From assembly GCA_027858795.1 (NCBI GenBank), contig JAQICF010000271.1:1-6079 (forward strand): a stretch of 6,079 nucleotides of DNA, written 5' to 3'. Positions 1-5,899 of this stretch are shown piece after piece. The translations under genes were made by a program, and so were the position numbers. Within the stretch, counting starts at the first letter, position 1; each line of letters begins with the position of its first letter. The notes beneath the pieces are model-generated. The model did not search any database, was not told where the DNA came from, and saw only the letters and a list, made by a program, of their open reading frames with translations. The DNA comes from Candidatus Delongbacteria bacterium. Its GTDB lineage: Bacteria > Delongbacteria > UBA4055.

Positions 1-67
1 ACTAGATTCGAACTAGTGACCTCCTGCTTGTAAGGCAGGAGCTCTAAACCAACTGAGCTAAGCTCCC
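1..67 (-). tRNA. tRNA-Val (anticodon UAC), 3' end cut by the window edge
   Basis: Read on the minus strand, the cloverleaf is clear: acceptor 5' strand GGGAGCT, linker TA, D arm GCTC/GAGC with an AGTTGGTTTA loop, anticodon stem CCTGC/GCAGG around loop CTTACAA, a five-base variable loop, and T arm ACTAG/CTAGT around TTCGAAT. The loop places TAC at positions 34-36, so the tRNA reads GUA and related valine codons. The segment lengths sum to exactly 67 bases. The missing part is the 3' acceptor strand (expected AGCTCCC plus discriminator), which lies left of the window. The tRNA lies 24 bases beyond the stop codon of the small membrane-protein gene on the same strand and has its own promoter. Confidence 0.95.
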
Positions 68-80
68 AAATGACTGCGCA

Positions 81-109
81 AATATACTGTATTATTTTTT
101 TCTTGTCAA
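81..109 (-). promoter_or_regulatory. Sigma-70 promoter of the tRNA-Val gene
   Basis: On the minus strand, a perfect -35 box TTGACA (109-104) is followed after exactly 17 bases by TATATT (86-81), a five-of-six match to TATAAT. The predicted transcription start is about 6 to 8 bases before the mature tRNA 5' end at 67, a normal tRNA leader. The -35 box and most of the spacer lie inside the last codons of the 92-328 gene, so the tRNA promoter overlaps the end of that coding region. The same two hexamers with the same spacing recur upstream of the foldase gene. Confidence 0.75.
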
Positions 110-328
110 GTCTTTTTTACCTTCTTCAGTCTTTTTTCTGAAGTTAAGCATTATACCTGCAGGAAATAATACAATTAAACCAAACATCACTACTATCGGA
201 GACAAAGTTAATGACCAAAAAGAATCGTGAGGTCCAATTGACATCAAAAAATAACCCAAAACCAAACTTATTGCTCCGGCAAGGAATATAATGTAATTTT
301 TTTTAGTGAAATATAACTTTCTTCTCAT
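92..328 (-). CDS. Small two-helix membrane protein, DUF3098-like
   Basis: This 78-residue protein has a basic N-terminus (MRRKLYFTKKN), a first membrane helix at about residues 12-30 ending in GYFLMS, a short loop, a second helix at about 41-62, and a charged Lys/Glu tail. The layout FTKKNY-helix-GYFLM-loop-LSPIVVMFG resembles the DUF3098 family of small membrane proteins common in Bacteroidota and relatives. That match is from memory of the family pattern, and no function is known. It starts 20 bases after the foldase stop codon on the same strand and is probably co-transcribed with it. The ribosome site is weak: AAAAAAGG lies about 11 bases before the ATG. The last codons contain the promoter of the downstream tRNA gene. 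Confidence 0.8.
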   Translation of the reverse strand: MRRKLYFTKKNYIIFLAGAISLVLGYFLMSIGPHDSFWSLTLSPIVVMFGLIVLFPAGIMLNFRKKTEEGKKDLTRKK

Positions 329-348
329 ATGTATTTATACCTTTTTTA

Positions 349-2178
349 TTATCTTCCGTAAAGGTCTCTGTAATCAACAACATCAGCCTTCTTTACAACA
401 CCTTGCATCCATTCAGTTATTATTTGTCTACGAAGCATAGAAAGCTCTTTCTCTTTATAAGCTTCAAATCCATCATTGTACTCTTTCTCATTAAAAGCAT
501 CCTTAGATATCAGATAAATAAGATATGCACTTCTTTCACCTTTGAAAGGTTCACTGATCTGACCAGCATCAAGTAACATTGCTGTTTCATAAAAGACTCT
601 ATCAGTACTGCTGATAGCATCAATAAATGTATTCATCGCAAAATTAGTTGTTGATCCGGTTTTCAATTTATTATCTGTGTTTGAAGCAAGTTCGTTCATA
701 TCCGTAGTATCTTTAATTGATGAAGCTTTTGACTTTAGATTTTCATAAGCCAATTCCAATCCTTTCTCTCTCTTAATCTTATAGAGTACACTTTTTCTCA
801 CTTCATCCAAAGTTTTTTTGCTTTCAGGTTTTATTTCTTTTACTTGTAAATAAATATAACCCTTATCAGATATCAATAAATTACTTACTTTACCTATCTC
901 ATTATTAAATAAGAATTTACCTAAACCAGGAATTTTGCCAAGTTCGTTAGTTCTGTCTGTTTCATAAGATAGTGGTGATTCTAATACTTTCTTTTTCATT
1001 TGAGCTGCAGCGTCCTTAAAGGCATTAGGATTGTTTCCATCAGCTTTGTAAGCTTCTTTGAAATTAATAGCAACATCAGCAGCAGCATCAAATGTTTCCT
1101 GATGAACTTTGAATTTTATCAAAATATGACTAGCTTGAACTTCACTAATATCGCCTTTCTTATCTTTTTTCTTTGCTACAACTTTTATTATATGATATCC
1201 ATATTGAGTTTTAATTGGTCCTACGATCTCACCGACTTCTGCATTGAAGGCTGCTTCTTCAAACTCAGGCACCATTTGTCCTTTACCAAAAAATCCAAGA
1301 TCTCCACCTTTATCTGCACTACCATCTTCTGAATAATTCTTTGCAACATTCTCAAATGCCATTCCTGCATTCACCTGCTTTAATGCGTAATTAATATCTT
1401 CAAGAGTTTGGCTAGAATCAGCTTTGGTCATCTCTGTACTGAACAAAACATAATCAAATACTCTTTGTTCTTTACTATTTGGAAAATCTTTTGAGTTTAC
1501 ATTAAAATAGTCTTCAATTTCCTTATCAGTGATCAATGAATCAGCAGGCATGTAATCAACTATATCAGCTTTTAAAAACTTTACTTTTGCAGTAAGTTTT
1601 TCCTGTTTGTATTTAGTGATCAATTCATAATCTGAAATAAATGTTCCGTTCGCAACTCTCTTCTCAAGTAGCATTCCGGGTATTCTATTAGCGTAAACAT
1701 TCTGAAGCTGTGCATAAAATTGCTCTAATTCTGGCTTCGGATTATCAATTACTTCATGCCACTTTTTTATATCAAACATTCCATTTGTTTGAAATTGAGG
1801 ATCTGATCTCAGTTCATTCAAGGGATTATTTCTGATCTCATAATAAATCTGTTCATTTGAAACAGTAATATCATTTTTTGCCATTTCTTGTCTCATTGCA
1901 ACCATTTGAACAAATTGATCCCAAGCTATTTGCTTGAGTTCGGCAACTTTAACACCTGTTAGGTCTTCGTTCTTTTCATTTTTGATAAGATTTTGTTCAA
2001 TATTCTTTAACTCATCATAATTTACATCTTCACCATTTATTTTTGCAATAGTACCGGTTTGGCGTGGATCTGACATTTTAATTCCACCCATTCCCCAACT
2101 GAAAATAATTGTCGCAATAAATGCTAATACAACGATCCACATTACAAATGATAATTTTTCTCTAATGGTCCTGATCAT
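349..2178 (-). CDS. Membrane-anchored peptidyl-prolyl cis-trans isomerase (SurA/PpiD-like foldase)
   Basis: This 609-residue protein has the PpiD layout. A short cytoplasmic stub MIRTIREKLS precedes one membrane helix at about residues 11-29, and the rest faces the periplasm. Residues about 40-205 match a SurA-type N-terminal chaperone region. A parvulin (PPIC-type) domain spans about 238-337, with the signatures FENVAKNYSED, GGDLGFFGKGQMVPEFEEAAF and VGPIKTQYGYHIIKV. A second, weaker parvulin-like module begins at QASHILIKF (349-357) and runs to about 448, ending GYIYLQVKEIKP; a helical C-terminal region follows. The family assists folding of exported and outer-membrane proteins. Its length is close to E. 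coli PpiD (about 620), but the second parvulin-like module makes it more SurA-like, so I give no symbol. A GGAG site lies 10 bases before the ATG, and a consensus promoter lies upstream. It heads an operon with the small membrane protein at 92-328. Confidence 0.93.
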   Translation of the reverse strand: MIRTIREKLSFVMWIVVLAFIATIIFSWGMGGIKMSDPRQTGTIAKINGEDVNYDELKNIEQNLIKNEKNEDLTGVKVAELKQIAWDQFVQMVAMRQEMAKNDITVSNEQIYYEIRNNPLNELRSDPQFQTNGMFDIKKWHEVIDNPKPELEQFYAQLQNVYANRIPGMLLEKRVANGTFISDYELITKYKQEKLTAKVKFLKADIVDYMPADSLITDKEIEDYFNVNSKDFPNSKEQRVFDYVLFSTEMTKADSSQTLEDINYALKQVNAGMAFENVAKNYSEDGSADKGGDLGFFGKGQMVPEFEEAAFNAEVGEIVGPIKTQYGYHIIKVVAKKKDKKGDISEVQASHILIKFKVHQETFDAAADVAINFKEAYKADGNNPNAFKDAAAQMKKKVLESPLSYETDRTNELGKIPGLGKFLFNNEIGKVSNLLISDKGYIYLQVKEIKPESKKTLDEVRKSVLYKIKREKGLELAYENLKSKASSIKDTTDMNELASNTDNKLKTGSTTNFAMNTFIDAISSTDRVFYETAMLLDAGQISEPFKGERSAYLIYLISKDAFNEKEYNDGFEAYKEKELSMLRRQIITEWMQGVVKKADVVDYRDLYGR

Positions 2179-2252
2179 AACTAAGTATCTCCAAATTTGT
2201 TTATAAAAGTAATAACATTCAACTTATATCCTGCTTAAATATAAGAAGAATG

Positions 2253-2281
2253 AATATAGCTAGAAACTGCTTAAGTGTCAA
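2253..2281 (-). promoter_or_regulatory. Sigma-70 promoter of the foldase operon
   Basis: On the minus strand TTGACA (2281-2276) is followed after exactly 17 bases by TATATT (2258-2253). Hexamers and spacing are identical to those before the tRNA-Val gene. The predicted start near 2246 gives a 5' leader of roughly 70 bases before the ATG at 2178. The -35 box sits one base from the T-tract of the terminator of the preceding phosphate operon, so termination and re-initiation are packed into about 60 bases. Confidence 0.7.
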
Positions 2282-2282
2282 G

Positions 2283-2311
2283 AAAAAAATAAGAGACAAA
2301 TCGCCTCTTAT
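2283..2311 (-). terminator. Rho-independent terminator of the phosphate operon
   Basis: In the minus-strand transcript, ATAAGAG (2311-2305) pairs perfectly with CTCTTAT (2295-2289) across a nine-base loop and is followed by seven T residues (2289-2283). The stem is AT-rich and therefore modest in strength. It lies about 70 bases after the stop codon of the PhoU-like gene and just before the promoter of the next operon, where a terminator is expected. Confidence 0.6.
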
Positions 2312-2338
2312 CATATTAAAACAATCCAGATATTTAAG

Positions 2339-2371
2339 CTTCCGTTACTACACTACAAACTTCCGTTACTA
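2339..2371. repeat. 12-bp direct repeat, two copies, 21-bp period
   Basis: CTTCCGTTACTA occurs at 2339-2350 and again at 2360-2371, separated by nine bases. It lies between the stop codon of the PhoU-like gene and its terminator. No function is evident. It may be a small local duplication. Confidence 0.6.
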
Positions 2372-2379
2372 GTTTTTTA

Positions 2380-3042
2380 CTAATCCACATAGTAACCAAT
2401 TTGATTGATCGGATTAGAAATAGAAGTTGAAATATGCATCAAATGAGCACTTACTCTTTTTAGATATCTAAAAAATAAAGCATAAGCTGCCGGACTAATA
2501 AAATCATTTTTAACTATTAATTTTTCAATTATCTCATCAAGCTCGGTTTTATATTTAAAATATTCATCATTTATTTCTTTAGCAATTGATACTTCAGATT
2601 CTTTATAAGCCTTGATAGTTTTTGTAAAAAGATTACCTATATTTGTAAACATACCATTCAGGTCAGCATTCAACTTAGCGTCGGTTAGATCAGCTGAAGT
2701 TATAACCTCGAACATATTCTTTATATAATCACCTAACCTTTCTATATCCCCAACAATAGAAAATAATATCAGCGATGTATAAAGCTCTTGATCTTCTTTT
2801 TCGCTTAAAATAATATGCTCGTATATTTTTTTTCTTATTGATTTATCATAGTGATTGAGCAAATAATCTTTCTGCTTGATCTCATCTCCAAGCTCTTCAG
2901 TTCCGCTTTCAACTTTTTTGCAACATTTGCTCTTAGTTAATTCAAACATCTCCAATGCAATTTTGAACATTTCATGAGAATCATTTACTGATTGAGTAAG
3001 CAGGTCAGTAGTATTCCAATTTTTAAAAAATTCCTTAAACAT
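2380..3042 (-). CDS. PhoU-like (DUF47-related) phosphate regulatory protein
   Basis: This 220-residue, almost entirely helical protein has a PhoU-type pattern. The first core motif is DIERLGDYIKN (residues 99-109), matching the PhoU metal-binding ExxxD signature (E101, D105). The matching second motif, around RYLKRVSAH (192-200), has lost the acidic residues: K195 and A199 stand where Glu and Asp are usual. PhoU-type proteins restrain phosphate uptake or signalling and are often fused to the C-terminus of Na/Pi cotransporters, as in E. coli YjbB. Here the gene is separate and starts 21 bases after the transporter stop, with a strong AAAGGAG site 6 bases before the ATG, so the two are co-transcribed. 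The likely role is intracellular control of the neighbouring transporter (inference). A Cys-Cys pair at 40-41 (KSKCCKK) is unexplained. Confidence 0.85.
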   Translation of the reverse strand: MFKEFFKNWNTTDLLTQSVNDSHEMFKIALEMFELTKSKCCKKVESGTEELGDEIKQKDYLLNHYDKSIRKKIYEHIILSEKEDQELYTSLILFSIVGDIERLGDYIKNMFEVITSADLTDAKLNADLNGMFTNIGNLFTKTIKAYKESEVSIAKEINDEYFKYKTELDEIIEKLIVKNDFISPAAYALFFRYLKRVSAHLMHISTSISNPINQIGYYVD

Positions 3043-3063
3043 AATTTTCTCCTTTGTTTAATT

Positions 3064-4230
3064 TTAGTTTGATATAAATATTAGGCTGATCGGTACAACA
3101 AAAAATACAATTGCAACATACCCTACTGCCCATAACTTGTTTTCTGTAGCTTTTTTTGATAATAACTCACTCAGTTTGATCGGAATTGATTTTAATGGAA
3201 TAAATACCATTGCACCGAATATATTGAAGAGTGTGTGAACCAAGGCAATTGATATTCCGAATGGATTCCCACTTACTAATGAAGCTAAAATACCGGTTAT
3301 CGTAGTACCAATATTTGCACCTACAGTATATGGAAATATTTGATTCAAATTTAAAATCCCTGCACCAACAAGTGGTACTATCATAGATGTAGTGATTGAA
3401 GACGACTGTACTGATACTGTAAATAATATTCCAAAAATAAATGAAGTGATCATACTATTAAATACATATTTGTGTAGGATTCGTTCGAATTTCCCAATTA
3501 ATACAGATTTCATTATTTCAGACATATATTTCAATGAAACAAACAATAAAGCTAGCGCAAAAACCGTAACAACAGTTAATAATATTCCACTGTACTCTAT
3601 ATGAAATTTCACCTTCCCATCTCTTATCGTTTCTGTAATTGGATTATTCATAATTGAAGCAATGGTCATTTCTATTTTTGCAGCTGCTGGTTTGACAATA
3701 TGATTTATCGGTGAATCAAACTTTATGCCTTTTGCTCCTACAAGAAGCTCTGTAATGAACAATGCTGACTTACTAATAAATTTTGTGGTTAATTCTAACG
3801 GAAGAAATAAAGCAACTGCAAGAATATTAAAAATATCATGCACCGTGGCTGAAGCAAATGATCTCCTAAATTCCACAGGATTCTTTACATTTGCAAAAGA
3901 TACGATCGTATTTGTTACTGAAGTTCCAATGTTGGCACCCATTATCATAGGGATAGCATTACCAAACGATAAAGTCCCTGCACCTACAAAAGCAATGATG
4001 ATAGAAGTCGTTGAAGATGAACTTTGGATTATAGCAGTTGCCAATATACCTATTAATAACGATATCATTGGATTATTCGTTGCATTCTCGATCAAATTCT
4101 TAGCATCGTCTTTAAAATAATTTTTAAATGCTCCGCCAAATAATTTTATACTTAATAAAAATACCCAAAGTAAGAATATCATCATCACAAATTTAAATAT
4201 TGTTGATCTGAGGTCTTTATTGATAGTCAT
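3064..4230 (-). CDS. Na+/phosphate cotransporter (PF02690, NptA/YjbB type), without fused PhoU domain
   Basis: This 388-residue polytopic membrane protein is built as two inverted Na/Pi cotransporter repeats. Each carries the family signature: QSSSSTT (residues 69-75) with GANIGTS (98-104) in the first half, and QSSSITT (275-281) with GANIGTT (304-310) in the second. Each half also has an H-x2-FN element (HDIFN 131-135, HTLFN 332-336). The QSSS motifs form the Na+/phosphate site in SLC34-like transporters, so the expected role is sodium-driven phosphate movement across the inner membrane. The protein ends soon after the second repeat, lacking the PhoU domain that extends YjbB to about 540 residues; a separate PhoU-like gene follows directly. 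A GGAG site lies 5 bases before the ATG. A four-unit PHO-box candidate upstream suggests induction under phosphate starvation. Confidence 0.93.
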   Translation of the reverse strand: MTINKDLRSTIFKFVMMIFLLWVFLLSIKLFGGAFKNYFKDDAKNLIENATNNPMISLLIGILATAIIQSSSSTTSIIIAFVGAGTLSFGNAIPMIMGANIGTSVTNTIVSFANVKNPVEFRRSFASATVHDIFNILAVALFLPLELTTKFISKSALFITELLVGAKGIKFDSPINHIVKPAAAKIEMTIASIMNNPITETIRDGKVKFHIEYSGILLTVVTVFALALLFVSLKYMSEIMKSVLIGKFERILHKYVFNSMITSFIFGILFTVSVQSSSITTSMIVPLVGAGILNLNQIFPYTVGANIGTTITGILASLVSGNPFGISIALVHTLFNIFGAMVFIPLKSIPIKLSELLSKKATENKLWAVGYVAIVFFVVPISLIFISN

Positions 4231-4257
4231 TTTATCTCCATAATTATTTTCGTAGGT

Positions 4258-4312
4258 AATTTACTATCTTATTGTTACAATACTTTGACATAAATGTTAC
4301 AAAATTGTTACA
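4258..4312 (-). promoter_or_regulatory. PHO box (four 7-bp PhoB sites) and -10 region of the Na/Pi transporter operon
   Basis: On the plus strand TGTTACA occurs at 4273-4279, 4295-4301 and 4306-4312, and TTTGACA at 4284-4290. These are four units with an exact 11-bp period and 4-bp AT-rich spacers. In transcription direction they read TGTAACA, TGTAACA, TGTCAAA, TGTAACA, close to the known PhoB half-site (TGTCAYA-like, 7 bp plus 4 bp). The array ends 43 bases before the ATG. TAAATT (4263-4258) starts nine bases after the last unit and could be the -10 box, with the PHO box replacing a -35, as is usual for PhoB-activated promoters. The context, a phosphate transporter operon, fits. Confidence 0.8.
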
Positions 4313-4345
4313 TTTTGCAAGGAGCTGAAGCCACCTTGTTCAAAT

Positions 4346-4471
4346 CGTCATTCTCTGACTTGATCAGGAAATCTAGGGGATATTTATTGCTCTGGCTTGC
4401 CTGACAAGGGGATCAGATCCCCTGTTGCAATACCCGTCACCCTGAATTTATTTCAGGGTCTTTCTTTTTTT
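4346..4471. repeat. Intergenic dispersed-repeat-like segment with two related CGTCA units
   Basis: Two related units begin with CGTCA, at 4346 and 4435, 89 bases apart. Both read as CGTCAyyCT, then a TGA...TTCAGG-like hairpin arm, then TCT. The second folds perfectly (ACCCTGAA/TTCAGGGT), and the first keeps only CTGA/TCAG, like a decayed copy. Between them AGGGGAT occurs twice (4375-4381, 4407-4413) and once inverted (4417-4423), giving a 7-bp hairpin with a three-base loop. Compact palindromic CGTCA...TCT units resemble the REP-like repeats scattered between genes in many genomes. No reading frame with coding character is visible here, and I see nothing further between 4472 and 4557, which is AT-rich. 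Confidence 0.45.
4439..4471 (+). terminator. Terminator-like hairpin with T-tract, part of the repeat segment
   Basis: ACCCTGAA (4439-4446) pairs perfectly with TTCAGGGT (4452-4459) over a five-base loop, followed by CTTTC and seven T residues. The shape is that of a plus-strand intrinsic terminator, but no plus-strand gene lies upstream in this window. It may simply be a repeat unit, or may insulate the plus-strand cassette region from readthrough. Confidence 0.5.
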
Positions 4472-4557
4472 AAAATTGCTATTTCAAATAATTATTTTAT
4501 TTGCATAATTTCAATAATTATATTTTATTTATTATTGAACTAATCTGCTATTGCATT

Positions 4558-4586
4558 TTGAAAGAAGAAATGATCAGAGATATATA
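4558..4586 (+). promoter_or_regulatory. Candidate sigma-70 promoter upstream of the HEPN gene
   Basis: TTGAAA (4558-4563) is followed after 17 bases by TATATA (4581-4586), each differing from consensus by one base. The spacing equals that of the two strong promoters elsewhere in the window. Initiation near 4593 would give a leader of about 230 bases before the HEPN gene ATG at 4826, running through the hairpin-rich stretch. The surrounding sequence is AT-rich, so chance matches are possible. Confidence 0.4.
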
Positions 4587-4663
4587 CAGAAATTATTGTA
4601 TTATAACAGTTACAGCAGAGATATCACTTGTACAATAAGGAAAGGGATTTGAGAAAATTAAAA

Positions 4664-4793
4664 GTCCGCTAGACAATATAAATATTGAGGACGAATGAAA
4701 ACATTCGCATATAGCACCAAATTGGGCGGCTACCCGAACTTAGAGACTATTTCTAATTGCGAAATACCCCACATCTGTGGGGAACACAGATGT
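4664..4793 (+). other. Hairpin-rich leader, possible structured RNA or recombination site
   Basis: Five potential hairpins follow each other in 130 bases: GTCC/GGAC enclosing CAATAT/ATATTG (4664-4692); CGAATG-AAAA-CATTCG (4692-4707); TTGGG/CCCGA (4722-4737); TATTTC/GAAATA with a seven-base loop (4748-4766); and CCCCACA/TGTGGGG (4767-4782). The last competes with a longer pairing, ACATCTGTG/CACAGATGT (4771-4793), so two exclusive folds exist directly before the cassette boundary at 4792. The stretch could be an untranslated regulatory RNA, or the remains of a recombination site. It also contains a 33-codon reading frame, and the hairpins and the frame need not both be functional. Confidence 0.35.
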
Positions 4794-4796
4794 TAG
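4695..4796 (+). CDS. 33-residue reading frame, unrecognised; possible gene remnant
   Basis: ATG at 4695 opens a 33-codon frame with GAGGA five bases before it, ending at TAG 4794-4796. The product contains STKLGGYPNLE, then CEIPHICGEHRC with three cysteines. The LGGYP element followed by a C-x5-CG pattern faintly recalls the K-(I/L)-GG-x-P and Cys motifs of DUF1963-type proteins, but this is too short to identify. The stop codon is formed by the cassette junction GTTAGGCG, so the frame may be a fragment cut by cassette insertion. It overlaps the hairpin-rich leader. Expression is uncertain. Confidence 0.25.
   Translation: MKTFAYSTKLGGYPNLETISNCEIPHICGEHRC
4759..4787 (-). repeat. Single sequence with the frame of a type I-E CRISPR repeat
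   Basis: Read on the minus strand, the 29 bases begin GTGTTCCCC, then ACAGATGT, then GGGG, with an eight-base tail TATTTCGC. Type I-E repeats have the form GTGTTCCCC-N8-GGGG-N8, ending in ATAAACCG or ATGAACCG in known arrays. The first 21 bases therefore fit position by position, including the Cas6e-type stem, while the 3' handle does not. Only one copy is present and no cas gene is visible, so this is not an array. It may be a relic, an isolated degenerate repeat, or coincidence. Confidence 0.3.
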
Positions 4797-4810
4797 GCGA
4801 AATAGAAAAT
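4790..4810 (+). repeat. Left inverted repeat with GTTAGGC core (cassette boundary candidate)
   Basis: The 21 bases at 4790-4810 match the reverse complement of 5900-5920 at 20 of 21 positions. The core GTTAGGC (4792-4798) fits the GTTRRRY site at which integron cassettes are joined. The HEPN gene starts 15 bases after this repeat, the compact spacing typical of cassettes. No complete attC is recognisable to its left. Confidence 0.75.
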
Positions 4811-4825
4811 TAGGTTAAGGTAAAT

Positions 4826-5881
4826 ATGGTTTTACTAAATATTTATGGGAAAATTGAGCCAGTAGTTATTTGTGAGAAATTAGGAATAGGCCTTAGCAAT
4901 CTAGATGATGATTGGGCATCAGGTATGGTCGAATGCATGACTGAAGAAATGTTATTAAGAGCTCATGACTTAAAAATCTATGCTAATAGAGATTTTGATG
5001 CTAAGATTAGACAATACAATCCAACTGATATTGTATTAAAAGCAAATTGGAATTCAGATATCATCACCGATGATACTGAGGCACTGATTATAGTCTCGAA
5101 GAACCTAATACAACTAGATGTATTGGATTTTGACAACTCTTTACTACAACTTAAGAATAAGTTTATGGCCAGCCCAACTTGGGAAGTACAATATCCTGTA
5201 AAGTTTATAAGTTTTTGCCATATCATATCAAAGTCTGAAAAGATAAAACCTTTTTGTAAATATGGATTACCCTTCATCACATATAATTCAAATGATATGG
5301 ATAGAAGGCCATCCGTATTGAATTATGCATCTAGTATGGTAGAATCTGAAGAATATGTCAATTTATATCTCAACAATCACATAAACTCATTAAGCTATGT
5401 GGGTAATATGATAGATGAATTCTTAGATGATGAAGATGATTTCTGGATATTTGATTATATCGTCAACGCATTACATGACACACCACAGCATAATGCATAT
5501 TACATTTTTAAGATGATGTCTTTGATTGAGATGTTAATTATCAATCCTATTGGCAACGGAAAATCTCAAGGTGAACTAGAAAGAAAACTTCCAAGGTTTT
5601 TGATTGAAGACATAAGTGCAGACTGGGACAAAGTTTCTTTAACCGAGATAGTGAGGAAGCTACGTAATAAGATTGCACATGGAGATTTTAAAGCGTTTCA
5701 GAAACTTCTCAGAGATTACAGGAATAAGTTCATGAAGAACTTTGAGTACGATGAGTATGAGTACAGCATAGAGTCATGGACAATTCTCTCGATATGTTTG
5801 ACACTTGAACACGCGCTAGGACAAATATTGTTCGAACTGTTTTCAAAGAAAAATGAGTTCTATCGATTTCGTAGAAGTTGA
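4826..5881 (+). CDS. HEPN-domain protein, putative RNase of a defence or toxin type
   Basis: This 351-residue soluble protein has no signal peptide or membrane helix. The C-terminal part, from about residue 195, is helical and HEPN-like. YIFKMMSLIEMLI (226-238, with E235) begins a core helix, ELERKLPRFL follows at 250-259, and VRKLRNKIAHGDF contains the canonical R-N-x3-H motif (R280, H285) of ribonuclease HEPN domains. The layout resembles ApeA-type HEPN proteins. The N-terminal 190 residues are not recognised. HEPN proteins with this motif commonly cleave RNA in toxin-antitoxin, abortive infection and other anti-phage systems, so a defence role is likely but inferred. The start is supported by TTAAGG five bases before the ATG. 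The gene is the only one between the inverted repeats at 4790 and 5900. A possible hairpin (GTAGAA/TTCTAC, GAAG/CTTC, 5871-5908) spans the stop codon. Confidence 0.85.
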   Translation: MVLLNIYGKIEPVVICEKLGIGLSNLDDDWASGMVECMTEEMLLRAHDLKIYANRDFDAKIRQYNPTDIVLKANWNSDIITDDTEALIIVSKNLIQLDVLDFDNSLLQLKNKFMASPTWEVQYPVKFISFCHIISKSEKIKPFCKYGLPFITYNSNDMDRRPSVLNYASSMVESEEYVNLYLNNHINSLSYVGNMIDEFLDDEDDFWIFDYIVNALHDTPQHNAYYIFKMMSLIEMLIINPIGNGKSQGELERKLPRFLIEDISADWDKVSLTEIVRKLRNKIAHGDFKAFQKLLRDYRNKFMKNFEYDEYEYSIESWTILSICLTLEHALGQILFELFSKKNEFYRFRRS

Positions 5882-5899
5882 AGTTTATTTGTAGCTTCC

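Noticed and set aside
1000..1332. Plus-strand open frame of 110 codons
   Set aside because: It lies entirely inside the foldase gene on the opposite strand, its product is low-complexity Phe/Ser/Ile-rich, and it shows no family motif.
3392..4120. Two plus-strand open frames (70 and 131 codons) opposite the Na/Pi transporter gene
   Set aside because: They are antisense to a strongly recognised transporter with both QSSS repeats intact. No ribosome site or family match supports them.
4570..4638. 22-codon frame starting at the ATG at 4570
   Set aside because: It begins between the -35 and -10 boxes of the candidate promoter, and nothing supports translation.
4759..4787. CRISPR array
   Set aside because: Only one repeat-like unit exists in the window, with no spacer-repeat periodicity and no cas gene.
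4978..5280. Minus-strand frame of 100 codons inside the HEPN gene
   Set aside because: It is antisense to a gene with a recognisable HEPN motif and has no independent support.
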